From NCBI RefSeq assembly GCF_040436345.1, contig NC_133232.1, positions 4,959,501 through 5,023,500 of the forward strand: DNA of 64,000 bases, written 5' to 3'. The translations under genes were made by a program, and so were the position numbers. The DNA comes from Pagrus major (lineage: Eukaryota; Chordata; Actinopteri; Spariformes; Sparidae). Of this stretch, positions 1 to 12,000 are shown piece after piece (position 1 is the stretch's first letter; every line of letters begins with the position of its first letter). The notes beneath the pieces are model-generated. The model was given only the letters and a program-made list of their open reading frames with translations. It was not told the DNA's origin and did no database searches.

Positions 1-1300
1 CAGAGTGAAAATGTCAGATTATTGATTATTGTTGATGGTGAAGTAGTGCAGAGTCGTGATAACACCACTAATGATTATTCTAATTATCAATTTAATTGAT
101 CAATTATTTGGGCTAATAAACTTTGAAAAAGCTGAAAAATGTCCATTAACACATTCGAACACAATGTGACATCATTTAGTGTATTGTGTTGTGTCACCAA
201 CTGTTTACTGACATTTGACTGTTTTCTTGAATTTCTTCTGATCGGCTAATTGATTAATTGCTGCAGCTCTAGATTCAACGACACAAATTTGTCTCCTCTT
301 TTCATTGTCCTCCTGTTGTGAGGAAGCGATGACACAGTAACCAGATGGTACCGCAAAAATAATAGAGACAGAGTCAGGTCCGATAAAGGGTTTGATAAAA
401 ATGACAGAGAAATTAAGAACAGCTCTTCTGCAGGTGTTACGCTCTCGAGGGGATTACAGGTGGTGTGATGGTTCCTTTGTTGAACGTAAGTATTCACACT
501 GGACAGCTGTAACTAATGATTATCTACTCAACTGACTGTCATTTTCATCCTTTAGTCAAAAATGTTCATCACAATTTCCCCGAGACAAAGTTCACTTATT
601 AAAATAACAAAAAACTATAGTTCTATAAAAATAATTAACTTACAATGATATCAAACAGCTGCACGATCGATCTGTTAGTAGTCAACTATTAAATCAATCA
701 GAGTATTTTGATAATCAGTGAATCAGTTTGAATAATTTAAAGTCTCCATTCTGTGATGTCAGCTCGTTAAATGTGAATATTTTCTCTTTTCTTTCCTCTG
801 TGACAGTAAACTGGACAAAACACTGGTTGACATGTTTATACATTTTATCACGTTTTAGAGGCCAAACAACTGATTACTTAATCCAGAAAATAATAATCAG
901 ATTAATCAACAAGGAAAGTAATTATTAGCTGAAACTCAAACCAAAAATTTATATTTTTTTTGTGGATTTTAGCACCTTATATTTTTTAAGTAAATTTTTT
1001 TTAATGATAAAGTGATCTACTGACTGGAAATCAGTGGTGAAATGTCTACTCTGTGAATCTTTTTATTGTGTTTTTCATCTGTATGTTTTATGAATAAAAG
1101 GTCATTAACAGGTCAGCCCTCCTGTGACACCTGAGCCTCTGTTCATGCATATTTCTGGATATAAATAGTTGTGGATGACCTTCCTCTGATGACATAACCT
1201 GACCTGATTTCCAGCCGGACATGTCAGCTGTGTGTCGGTGTTTACGGGCTGTGTTTGCCCTTTAATAACTCGAGCCTCAGGTGTGTCACCGGTCCTGGTT
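1..1300. other. intron of paip2, no exon seen
   Basis: AT-rich unique sequence downstream (on the minus strand) of the only visible paip2 coding exon. The next conserved part of PAIP2, the acidic PABP-binding segment, is not encoded here in any frame I could read, so the intron continues past the left edge. Short open frames here look random. Confidence 0.5.
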
Positions 1301-1308
1301 CTCCTCAC

Positions 1309-1449
1309 CTGTCTGTTGAACTCCTCCTCGTTCTCCATCCACATGTACTCTGCGAACGGGTTCTCCTCGGAGTTGAACTGGTTCATCAGGATGACCTCGT
1401 TGCTGATAGTCATGTTGGTGTTGACGTTGCTGAGTCTCGGGTCCTTCAT
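1309..1449 (-). CDS. paip2: PAIP2, first coding exon (partial gene)
   Basis: Polyadenylate-binding protein-interacting protein 2. PAIP2 binds cytoplasmic PABP, displaces it from poly(A) and represses translation. The exon runs from an ATG at 1449-1447 (protein start MKDPRLS) to a GT donor at 1308-1307 and encodes about 47 residues. It contains the family signature ENPFAEYMWMENEEEFNRQ, which in human PAIP2 lies just before the acidic PAM1 region. The MKDP start and the EEEF spelling fit PAIP2 better than PAIP2B. An acceptor (CCAG) lies about 20 bases upstream of the ATG, so a noncoding exon precedes it. PAM1, PAM2 and the stop are beyond the left edge. Its position next to matrin-3-like genes matches vertebrate MATR3-PAIP2 linkage, though here the two genes are divergent. 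Confidence 0.88.
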
Positions 1450-1760
1450 GTCAGTCTCCTCACAGACAGCCTGGATCACCACAGACGGACCGACGACACT
1501 TTAACACACAGACACAGAGGGAGAGACACGGTTAACCGACGGACAGCGGACAGTCGGTGCGGTGTGTTCAGGGTCGCTGAGATGGCCGCTGTCTGACAGA
1601 CAATAGCAGCCAGCTAGCGACTGTCGCTGACTGCCATTTTACAGTAAACACACCGGAATAAATATGTGACTTACATTAACAGAAACACACGAACACACAC
1701 ATTTAACAACGTCTCGTTAATGTAAGAAAATAAAACGTTGTGTTTCAATGAGTGAAATAC

Positions 1761-1900
1761 CTGAAAACCTGGTTTGCTCGACGGCAGCGGGGCAGACGGT
1801 GAACTCTGTGAAGAACTCTGCTGTAACTGTCATGGCCGCGCTGCCTCTGTTTGTTTACATGGCTGACGTCACTCTGTGCTCGCTCCTGATTGGATAAACC
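1761..1900 (-). promoter_or_regulatory. paip2 promoter and noncoding first exon
   Basis: On the minus strand a GC-richer block ends with a good donor (CAG|GTATTT; exon edge at 1761) and splices plausibly to the coding exon at 1449. A perfect CRE palindrome TGACGTCA (1864-1871) and an inverted CCAAT box (ATTGG near 1890) lie at its upstream end. The transcription start is inferred. Confidence 0.5.
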
Positions 1901-2597
1901 GTCCTGCTGCCTTCACGTGCTCTACGTGACCTATAAAAAACAAAGGGGACAGTAGGAAGATCCTTTTTTGGACTTCGGACATGTGATTTAACCCACATTA
2001 ATAATTCATGAGGTGTTTTAGCGCCACTGTATCTTTAAAGGACCTGTGTTAAAAACAAATGTGAGGTATGGAAGCCCAGTTGTGCCAGAAAAAAACCCAA
2101 AATCACATAGATTAAATATTTTAAGTGATACAATTACTAATTTAAAATATATAGTATATTTTGCAAATGCTATATTACATTTTAGTGCTCATCATATTGG
2201 ACTTTAGTGGCTCTTCTATTTTTAGTAAATACTTTATTGAATTTTAGTGCACCTCACTGGTACTGTACTGGTTGAATGAGACACCTCTATTTTTATTGGC
2301 TTTAAGTGCTTTTAAATTTTGTATTGATTTTTTTTATAGAATTTTAAGGTGCACCTCATATTTTTGATTAATATTTTTAATGAAAAATCAACATTTTTTT
2401 CAATAGCTTCCAAGTCATGTGACCCAATGACTCAAGATCAATGCCGAAATGTCTCCCTGTACTGGTTAAATCAGACAAATATTTTAATATTTGATTTTAG
2501 TGTAACTTTTTTATCAATATTCTTTATGAAAAATCAGCGTTTTTTTCAGTATTTAGCATAGTAAAAAATGACAATTAAATGTACCTTTTACTGAACT

Positions 2598-2770
2598 TGC
2601 CTACAGTTTTGAAGAAGTTGTACTTTACTTGAGTATTTCCAATGTTCTGGTTCTTTTATCGTTCCACTACAATTTTGTGGCAAATGCTGTTATTTTTACT
2701 CAACTTCATTTTTTACAACTGTAGTTACTTAATAACTTTACTAATTTAATCAGCAATCTGACTTAAGAAA
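2598..2770. repeat. dispersed teleost repeat fragment
   Basis: Contains the phrase TTGTACTTTACTTGAGTATT followed by a TTCCACTACAATTTTG-like stretch. I recognise this as a very abundant teleost interspersed repeat. Related pieces occur at 34571-34700 and 61956-62035. Further old-repeat-like text follows to about 2930. Confidence 0.5.
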
Positions 2771-2941
2771 TAATAATAATAATAAAAAGATTACAATAAA
2801 CAGAGATATTCTGAATATAGAACAGAAAATCAGCCACACCAATAATCGGTCGACCTATATTATAAACATGTAAATATATATGTATACAGCTTATTCACCT
2901 TTCCTTCTAGGCGACTTTTGTTACTTAACTACATTCACTGC

Positions 2942-2975
<34 letters not shown>

Positions 2976-3004
2976 TAATAATAACAATAATAATAATAAT
3001 AATA
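2942..3004. repeat. (AAT)n microsatellite
   Basis: About 63 bases of AAT/ATA triplets with one interruption. Confidence 0.95.
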
Positions 3005-3164
3005 AACTTTGCTCTTTTTTCGTGAGTTTCAATTAATCCAAAGTAATTTGCATAATGAAACACCATGTTTTCTCTCACCTCTGACCCCAATGCTCTTCCA
3101 TAGTTACTGTGTGTACAGCATGGATGTATAATAGATCCATGGTGTACAGTCGTGTTCACACTCC

Positions 3165-3364
3165 GGAGCAGAAGATGGCGGTCGTGCATTAATAAGATGG
3201 CCGCCGTGAAACAAGAAGAAGAAGAAGAAGAAGAAGAAGAAGAAGAAGAAGAAGAAGGTCTGCAGCGGTCCAGTGGTGATGCTTATCTGTGTCCAAATTC
3301 AGTCTGCGCAGGCAGCCTCAGCTAGCAAGCTATCAACTAACATTACGTATTAGGAAAAGTTAAG
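3165..3364 (+). promoter_or_regulatory. promoter and noncoding exon 1 of plus-strand matrin-3-like gene
   Basis: Two YY1-type motifs, AAGATGGCGG (3172-3181) and AAGATGGCCGCC (3193-3204), are typical of TATA-less start sites where YY1 sits at or just after the start. They are followed by a (GAA)n run and a consensus donor AAG|GTAAGA at 3364/3365. The next exon carries the ATG at 4472. The exact start site is not determined. Confidence 0.55.
3214..3256 (+). repeat. (GAA)n in exon 1
   Basis: Fourteen GAA triplets in the presumed 5' UTR of the plus-strand gene. A GAA run on the sense strand also lies at the 5' end of the minus-strand paralog (35831-35855). Confidence 0.9.
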
Positions 3365-4471
3365 GTAAGAGTGTCTATATTCACAAACATAACGTATATT
3401 ATATATATTAACAGAGCCGTATGCAAAACTTGCACATGAGAAAATTGAACCTTGATTGAAGTTATAAACTATATTTATATTAGCTGGCTAACCACTAGCA
3501 TTAGCACGTAGGAGCAGACTAGCCGCAACACAGGCTAATGACGTTAGCAGTGGATGTATGGAAAAGTTAGCCTCGGACGGCCTCTAGCTTCATGTGTCCC
3601 TTCAAGTAATCATCGTTTATGTTTTCTTACCATCGTATGTATTCATTCATTGATTCATTCATTTATCTATAAGTGACTCTGAATAAAAAAAAACATGTCA
3701 GTATTTTCTAAGTTGGAACGATAATAAAGGCTGTAATTTTAGCCAGCTAGCCCCGTTAGCTCACAGTAGCTTCTCGCTCTGTCCTCCATTCAAAACTTGT
3801 GTCACCAGTTTTCATGCAACTGCAGCCTCCCCAGATGTTCGTCACTGGTCAGATAGTTAAACTGTTAAAATGCTCATGTAGTTGATTCCCCATCGTTTCT
3901 TTATGAGAGCTACGAGGTAAAGTCTCGTTATTTTTGGGTGCAGTTCTTCCCTTTTCTTTCATTATAATTGGAAACTCTTTGTTCCTTTACGTTTTAAACA
4001 GAACGTTTATTTTCCCATAGAGGCTTTTTATTAATCACCTCTGTGATATCTGACACTCAGTGAGGATGTTTCCATCACTCTGTTCACATCAGGTCATTTC
4101 CTCCCTCCTGGTCTGAGGTGAATTTTGAGTCTTTACAGTCTGTTCTGTCTCCTTTCCTAGCCTTCTTTAACTGCCTCACAGCTTTCATCTGCTCAGGTGG
4201 CTGTTAATCACTCAGTCATGTTCTTCCTCTGCTGTTCATGCTCCTCTCCACTGGCTCCTGTTTCTTAGTGGAGGCAGCGTCTGAAGAATGTCTCTGCCTC
4301 ATTGTGTTTCAGCAGAATCAGACAGAGAAGAGGACTTCCCCTTCACTTTAACACAAGACATTAACTGACACAAACTTCCCCCGTCCTTCAAACACAGACA
4401 CTGTTTTGCCGCCTGCTTTGTTCTTGTCTTGAGACATTTGAAGCCGGAGAGCAGCTCCTCTTTGTGACGTC

Positions 4472-5555
4472 ATGTCTCAGAAGTCGCAGTCAGACGCTCA
4501 GAAACACTTTGCCGTGGGTCGGGGGCTCCTCGCCGCCGCAGAGACCTTGAACTTCAGCATGAACGAACAGCGATCCAGCCGGCAGATGGGGGGCGTGTCC
4601 TCAGGTGTGGGGGTGGGTGGTGGTGGTGGCATGGAGGGCCAGGATGGCGGCTCCCAGATGTCCCGGCGTGGCGGCGGCAATCTTGGCAGCACTATGAAGC
4701 TTTTCGCCAGTTTGGGGCTGTCGCCCTCTGACCTGGACGCTCTGGCAGAGATCCCTGAAGAAGACATCAGCGTGGAGACGCTGCCGCACATCATCAGGCA
4801 GCTCAAGAGCCGCAAGGGAGACACAGGAGAACGGCGGTTGGGGTCCTCCATGTCCTCTGAAGCTGCGTATCGAGGAGGAAGGGACAGCTGGGATGACATG
4901 CCCATGGGCAGGATGGGCGGTCCTTCTCTGGGTCAGGGTTCAGCCCGGGGTCAGCCCTCTTCAGACTTTGGGTTCAGTTCTATGCAGGACGTCGCTTCCA
5001 GCCGAGGATATGGCTTAAATTACAGCAGTGGCAGCAGCGGCGGTGGAGGAGGTGGAGGCAGAGAGAGGCCGTACTCTGAGCTCTCCCACCATGACTCCTA
5101 CAGCGGGATGGGCATGGGGCCGCCCACCTCCGACCAAGTCTTTATGCAGAGGAGGATGGGCTCCCCGTCCAACGGAAAAGTCCAAGACTTCTTGGGAGTC
5201 ATGCCCTCCATGTTCCCCCACGTGTGCTCTCTTTGTGACTTTGACGTTCACTCCACCATGGTGAGTACCGTCCAGCCTCCTTCCTCTTTTCCTCTCGGAC
5301 TAACGTTAAATGTTTCAGTTCAGAAAAACTGGGCTCGGCTCAGGTCTTTGGTCCACTTCAGTCAGTGAGTCCTGTCTTCACTGACTGGAGCTCCAGTTTC
5401 CTTGTTTAAATCACCTTACAGCATGTCTCATGTCCTCATGATCTTACAGCTGAAGCTCTGCAGCGTCAGTCAGGTTTCTCTTCAGTCATCAGGTCTCTTA
5501 TCTGTTCACCCTTGTCTCAACATCCCTTAGCTAAATAATGTATTTATAACACATT

Positions 5556-5606
<51 letters not shown>

Positions 5607-6063
5607 AGCAGCAGATTTTAGTCTGTAAAGTACCTCCATGAGAATCAGCCCAGTCTGATACAGCACATCCTGGACCAATCAGCAGCTGTTTACATGATGA
5701 CATCACACTTACCTCCAAACCTCAGTATCAGCTGTGTGAGGTAACAAAGAAAGGATCAATAATTACAGATTTGATAAGTGATTCATTAAGAGCCAAACAG
5801 ATGGAACCAGCTCATCTTCCTCACAATTGGCTAATATTTGATAAAGCAGATCATATTGAGTCAGACTTCGAGTTCGGGTCTTAAATTCTGTGTGAGGATG
5901 ATGATGGACGCGACTAATGCTTTGATATTTGGGTGAACTGTCCCTTTAACATAAGTGGATGAGTTTGTTGAGCCTCAGTTACTGTCTGAATCTGTAGGAG
6001 TGGAACCAACACCTGAACGGACTTCAACATGCTGAGAACAGACGGCTGCTGCTCAACATGTGA

Positions 6064-6099
<36 letters not shown>

Positions 6100-9000
6100 A
6101 TCCTCAGATGTTTGTTCCTGTTGGAGGTGTAACGCTGTGTAAATGTTTCAGGTATCCGGAGTGGGAGCCTGGGATGTCCTCAGGCAGAGGGTGAGTTAAA
6201 GATGTGATTGATGATTATTGATTGATGGTGTTGGTTGATGTTACAGTGAAGTGACTCATCAGCTTTATTACACATTAGTGCTTCATGTTGTCAGTTTGGT
6301 TTGAAGCAGCTGTCTGATGTCTGACTATCAGCTGGTCTCTGTGTTTCAGTGGAGGTCTTCTGGACACCCCCAACCTGTCTGCAGGGCTGCTGGGACCGGC
6401 CCCCATGTCTTCAGTCCAGACATCAGGAGGGATGTCCTCCAGCTGGGGTGAGACACACACTGCTCTTCTTCTTCTTCTTCTTCTTCTCCTCCCTCTTCTT
6501 GTTCTTAGCTGTGCCTGTAACCTCATCATTGGACAAACAAACCTAGCAGCATGTGTTTGTCACATTAGCTTCTCTGTACAGTCTGTGATGTTAAGTGTGT
6601 TTGTGTGTCAGGAGGAGTTGGAGGTCCTGGTCTGTCAGGAAAAAACCAGTCTGGACAAAACCAGGTCAGTTTGTTCTCCTCTGTCTGTGTCTTCAGCTCA
6701 AAGCACAGTTATTACATGTCTTAATATTTGGGCTGTTGCGTGTGTTTGTCCTCAAATTGAACGTCATGTCTCCTCAGATGAGGAGCAGAGTGGTGGTGGT
6801 GAAGTACGACAGGAAGCCTCTGAGCAACAAGACTCTGTTTGCTTTCACTGAGCAGTTTGGCTGCCTCAGAGAGCACCTGGTCCTGAAGAACAAGGTGGAG
6901 AACAGGTTTAACACCCACAGCTGAGCTACAGCCTCACTGTTGTTAAATCTTCATGTTCATCACTGGTAGTCAGAGTTCAAAGTTCACTGATAATGTCCCA
7001 AACTGTTTGTCTCCGTCAGGCCTTCCTAGAGATGAACAGTCACGAGGAGGCTCTGGACATGGTCACCTACTACGAGCAGCACCCGGCGTCTCTGTACGGC
7101 AAACCACTCACCTTCTACCTGTCCAAGAGGCTGCTGGTCATCGAGGTAACAGCTGCCGCCATCATCTTCTCGCTGTGTGACAACGTCTCCAGCTTCTTAC
7201 TCTGTGTTTGTGTTTGACCTTCAGAAAGACAGTCGATCGACAGACAGGTCGATGGACAGGTCGATGGACAGGTCGATGGACAGGTCGATGGACAGGTCGA
7301 TGGACAGGCCGATGGACAGACCTGTCAAAGGTCAAGGCAGCCAGGTGGTTTTCTTCTCCAACCTGCCCAGAGAGGAGGAGAAGAAGAAGGAGCTGCTGAC
7401 CATCGCTGGACGCTTCGGCATCGTGGAGAAACACCTCTTCTTAACGGACCAGGTGAGCCGGGAGACCTTTCACCAGACACTTCCTGTTTCTCACCTGAGT
7501 AAAAATTGTCACAGATTTTAGTGTCAACCAGGTGACTCGTGTTGATCTGGAGAGTTTCTAACAGTTGGGCTCAGAATGATGGATTTGAACATTTTCCTGA
7601 GCTGTGACCGGCTGCTGAATCTGTCCTTCTGTCTGTGTCCTTCTGTCTGTGTCCTTCTGTCTGTGTTCGTCTATCTGTGTCTGTCTGTCCAGGCGTTCGT
7701 CCAGCTGGGGACTCCGGAGGACGCTGAGATGCTGGTAAAGTATTACAGCGTGAACCCGCTCAACATCAAAGGACGACCGATCCGCCTCAACATCTGCACC
7801 AAGTACAAGACCCTGAAGTGAGTCAGACCACACCTCCAGTCACCTGGTTACCATGACGACAACACCTGTTTTATGACATTCTGTTTTTTATTGTTATTAA
7901 ACGTCACAGATGTAGGGCTTCAAGTTCACATCATTTTCTTTATCAGTTATTTTGGCAGGTATTTTCCTGATGAATTAATTTGTTTTTGGGATACTAAATG
8001 CAAGAAATTATAATAAATATGAGATGTTTACATTTGTTTTCACTGTCCAACAGTCAAAAAACACAAAGAAATCAAAGAAAAACAGGAAATATTCCCGTTG
8101 TAGAAGCTTCAAACTGTAAATCATTGAAGTATTAAAGACTTTACTCAGTCGATCAACAGAAAATCATTCTGCAGCAGGTTTTATATACACTAACATACAG
8201 ATAAACATATACATGCGTCATATAGACTTAATGTCTGAGTGATGGATGTATATGTTTATCTGTGTATGTTGAATTAGTAATGCTGGTTTTTAAACGATCT
8301 TAAACATTCTGACGTCTGACTGCAGAAACTGCTCACATCACATTCTCCTGTCTGTGTATCAGTGTGAACCGCAGACAGGCCGGTGCCGGTGGAGACAGTC
8401 GAGGCTCCAGGAATCGCGGAGCAAACACCACCTCGTCCTCCTCCTCCTTCGGCTCTGGAGCCAGGACCTCCTCCGGCTCCCTCAGAACCTCCTCGTCCAA
8501 ATCCTTGTCCGGCTCCAGGAGCAGAGAGGAGAAGAAGAAGGAGGAGGAGAACAAAGTGAAGCCTGCAGCAGAGGAGGAGGAGGAGGTCTCAGGAGTGATG
8601 GAGGCGGAGGACGGAGGGGAGGAGGTGGGGGAGGAGCAGGTAAACGACGGAGACGCAGAGGGGGAGGTGCCAGAGAGAGCAGAGTCTGTGAAGGAGACGG
8701 TGGAGGAGTCTGAGGACATCCTGCAGGAGGAGGTGAGAAACATGAAAGCTTTATTAACAAGCAACAATGATGACATGACACAGAAACTTAACGTATACTG
8801 TGACTCCTAAAGTTAGACACATAATCAAAAGAAGAATCATATAGATTACAAGTTTTTAATTAAAAGCAAAAATAAATGATTTAATAGATTTCATGATTTA
8901 ACTTAAGTGAAGCTTCAGTTTAAACTTCGACTAGTTGACTTGTGTAAAAGTGTCTTATCTTAAAGCAACAATTAGCTGGCGTTTTTTATTTTAAAAATAG

Positions 9001-12000
9001 ATACTTTTTATAAAGAAGCATTCAACTAGGAAGACATCACATTTATAAAGTTATAAGTTATATTAAAGGAACAGTTCACCCAAAAAGTAAAATTCAGTCA
9101 TTATCTCCTCAGCCTAGGGAAGCCCAGATATTTATTGTCTGGTGATCCATTTTCTCTCCTGTGGTTCTGACCTGAGAACTGGTGCAACAACAAAACAATG
9201 TACCTGGATAATCTTTCTAACCTCTTTTTGGAAAAAATCTCTTGATTTTAAGAAAAATTCAGAAGGAAATTTCTTTTTTTAAATTTTATTTTTTCTTTGG
9301 GAGAAATGTGACACTGACGGCAGATTAGCACCAGTTATAACACATTCGTCTCCAAAACAAAGATGTGACAGTGATGTTACATCACCTGCAGATACAACAG
9401 ATGCACGTTGTGTTTACTGAACACAGAGAAATTAAAACTCCCCTGGAAGAAAACATGGACGCTGTTAGTCCTATTGGGAACATGAGGAAGTTGAACACTG
9501 CTGTCTCTTGTGGTCATAACGGTCACACTTTCCACTTGGTTTCACACATGAGAAGAAAAACTTTCCTCCTGCTATTTCCAGGTTCCTGATGGTGGTGATG
9601 TCACTGACGACACGGCCGGAGCTGTGGGCAGGGCTGATGGTGAGGCTGCGCAGGGGGCGGAGACAGAGGGACAAACAGAACCAACAGAAACTGAAGAACA
9701 TGAGAACAAAGAAGAACCAAACACAGAACCAGGAGAGAGTTCAGAGGCTGTGGAGGGAGATCAGCCTGCAGACGAGGTGAACATGAAGCCTCCAACATCT
9801 CCTGATCTTAAACAATCTGACTTCATGTTACTGACGGTTTAAAGCTCCGCATTAGATTTATTTATTTATTTTAAACTTTAAGGACGTTTTGTTTTCGTTG
9901 CTTCCTAAAAGTTTGAATGTTCAGGGTAAGAGATGGCGTGTTTCTGTCCAGCTGAAGATGTCTGTTATCAGTTTGATCAGGACTTCCTGGAGAACATGGA
10001 GGACTTCGTGACGCTGGACGAACTGGCGGAGGACGAGGATGAAGCCGGCGGACAGTCGGACACCATCGGTACCTGATGATTTATTACTGAACTGATTTTT
10101 GCTTTGAGCTTTGATTTATTTAACTTTTAAATCATGTTGTTGGCTTGTGGTGATACTTCAGATGAAACATGTCTAAAACTAATCAAACATTGTGTCTTTG
10201 TGTGTCTTGTTCTGTGCAGACAACACCAGGAAAGGGGTAAGTAACCATCACGACTGTTCTTTAAAACACTCTGAGTCCAAAATGTATCAAAACAAAAGTT
10301 AAAGTGAGAACACGTCACATTTAACGTCAGTTTAAAAACCCAGACATGCAGAAACACACAGAAAGCTGTTTGTCATTAAAGGTTGTGAGTGTTGGTGTGT
10401 TGTTGTCATCAGGGGATGAGGGTGATCAACATCGTCGGGTTCAGACGAGGTTACAACTTCCTCAATGAGCTGCTTGGACTCGCTAAACCTTTTGGGAAGG
10501 TGGTGAAACACCTGGTGCTGGACCTGAGACCTGAGGTACACACGACTGTTTGATTAATCTCCTCCATCAGGGGGCGCTGTCTGCTGCAGGGTGGAGGCAG
10601 AACTGCACACAAACACTGACCGTCTTCAGCCGACAGCTGCTTTCTGAGTTATTTGTTGTCTGACATGAATCTGTCATGTTCACCTGTCTCTCCTCCTGAG
10701 CAGGCGTACCTTCAGTTCGAGACGGAAGAAGAAGCTCGAGCGATGGCCAAGTTTTACAGCAGCAACATCACGGCGTCTGTGTGCGGCCGCCCGGTCAGGA
10801 TCAGCCACTCCATGAGCTACCCCACCATCCAGGTGAACACACCTGCTCACTGACTTCCCCTCAGAGCTCATGTGACGACATTCCTGTAGCATTAGGCCAC
10901 GCCTCCAAAGGTTTGCAGAACAGAACAGATTACAGAAAAACAGGAAATGATGCCCAAAAACAATTAAAACACAGAAGATGAAGATTAGATGAAGTATGAG
11001 ACGGCGCAGAAAAAAAGGTGGAAGTATAGTTCTGACATGTTGGTTGTGGAGGTCAGGTTCATATTATTAGTATTTTCAGGTTTCTTTCCTCTGTGACAGT
11101 GAACGGAAGACAAATCAAAACATTTAAATAACTAATCAATGTGTCCAGAAAGTCATCAATGGTGAAAATGATCGTCTCCGCTCTGTCCTGTCGTCTCCCC
11201 TCTGTCCTGACGTCTCCTCTCTGTCCTGTCGTCTCCCCTCTGTCCCGATGTCTCCCCTCTGTCCTGACGTCTCCTCTCTGTCTGTGGTCCAGTGTGGGTC
11301 CAGTAAGGTGGTCTACGTCGGGCAGATCCCCACCAGTAAATTCTCTGACGACGCCATCCTGAAACTGGCCGAGCCGTTCGGGAGAGTCAAGAAGTATTTC
11401 ACCAACAGGCTGAAGAGAGAGGTACAGAACCAGAACCAGGACTGACTGAGTCCTGAACAGACCCAGGACTGTACCCTGTGTGTTGAGTGACTGATGTTTT
11501 GTGTCTTCAGTGTTTCATCGAGATGGAGAACGCAGAGGAAGCAGAGAAAATGGCCGAACACTGTAAAGGAAATCCACCAAAGTTGAGCGGGAAACGCCTG
11601 ACCGTCTACGTCAGCAGGAAGTACCGACAGCTCAAACACGGGTGGGTTTCTTCTTCTGTGGTGAACTCTTTTCAGAGTCCTGTTTCACAGTTCTGTCATG
11701 TGAAACTGTTGTTGTTTGTTCAGACATCGCTGTCCGAGCGCCGCCAAGAGAGAGAACAGCAGCACGTCACCGAAACCCTCCAAACACCCTGAAGAACCTC
11801 CGGCCAAGAAACCCAAAGAGGAGGAGGTGGGAGAGGAGGAGGAGGAGGAGGAGGAGGGAGGAGAGGAAGAGAAACTAAAGGAGGAAGAAGAGAAGGAGGA
11901 AGAAAAGGAGGAGGAGAAGAAGGAGGAAGAGGTGCAGAGTTCTGATGTGAGCAGCGTCGATGAGAAGAGAGAAGAAAAAACGGAGAAGATTCCTGAAGAT

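Larger units (their letters stand above)
6778..7817 (+). other. RRM1-RRM2 exons of plus gene
   Basis: Each RRM is encoded by two exons: RRM1 6778-6894 plus 7020-7145, RRM2 7225-7452 plus 7693-7817. The second exon of each starts with the RNP1-equivalent strand (AFLEM, AFVQL). RNP2-equivalents are VVVVKY and VVFFSNL. As in matrin-3, RNP1 lacks the usual aromatic pair. Confidence 0.85.
10413..11641 (+). other. RRM3-RRM4 exons of plus gene
   Basis: RRM3 is encoded by 10413-10535 plus 10704-10832, RRM4 by 11293-11421 plus 11511-11641. RRM3 ([24 protein letters not shown]) resembles canonical matrin-3 RRM1. RRM4 ([20 protein letters not shown]) resembles canonical RRM2. This pair is therefore probably the ancestral one, and RRM1-RRM2 upstream are the extra pair. 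Confidence 0.8.

Noticed and set aside
9952..10068. Exon start at the stronger acceptor 9951
   Set aside because: In the phase set by the upstream exon this start reaches a TGA within 20 codons; the acceptor at 9971 keeps frame and matches the paralog.
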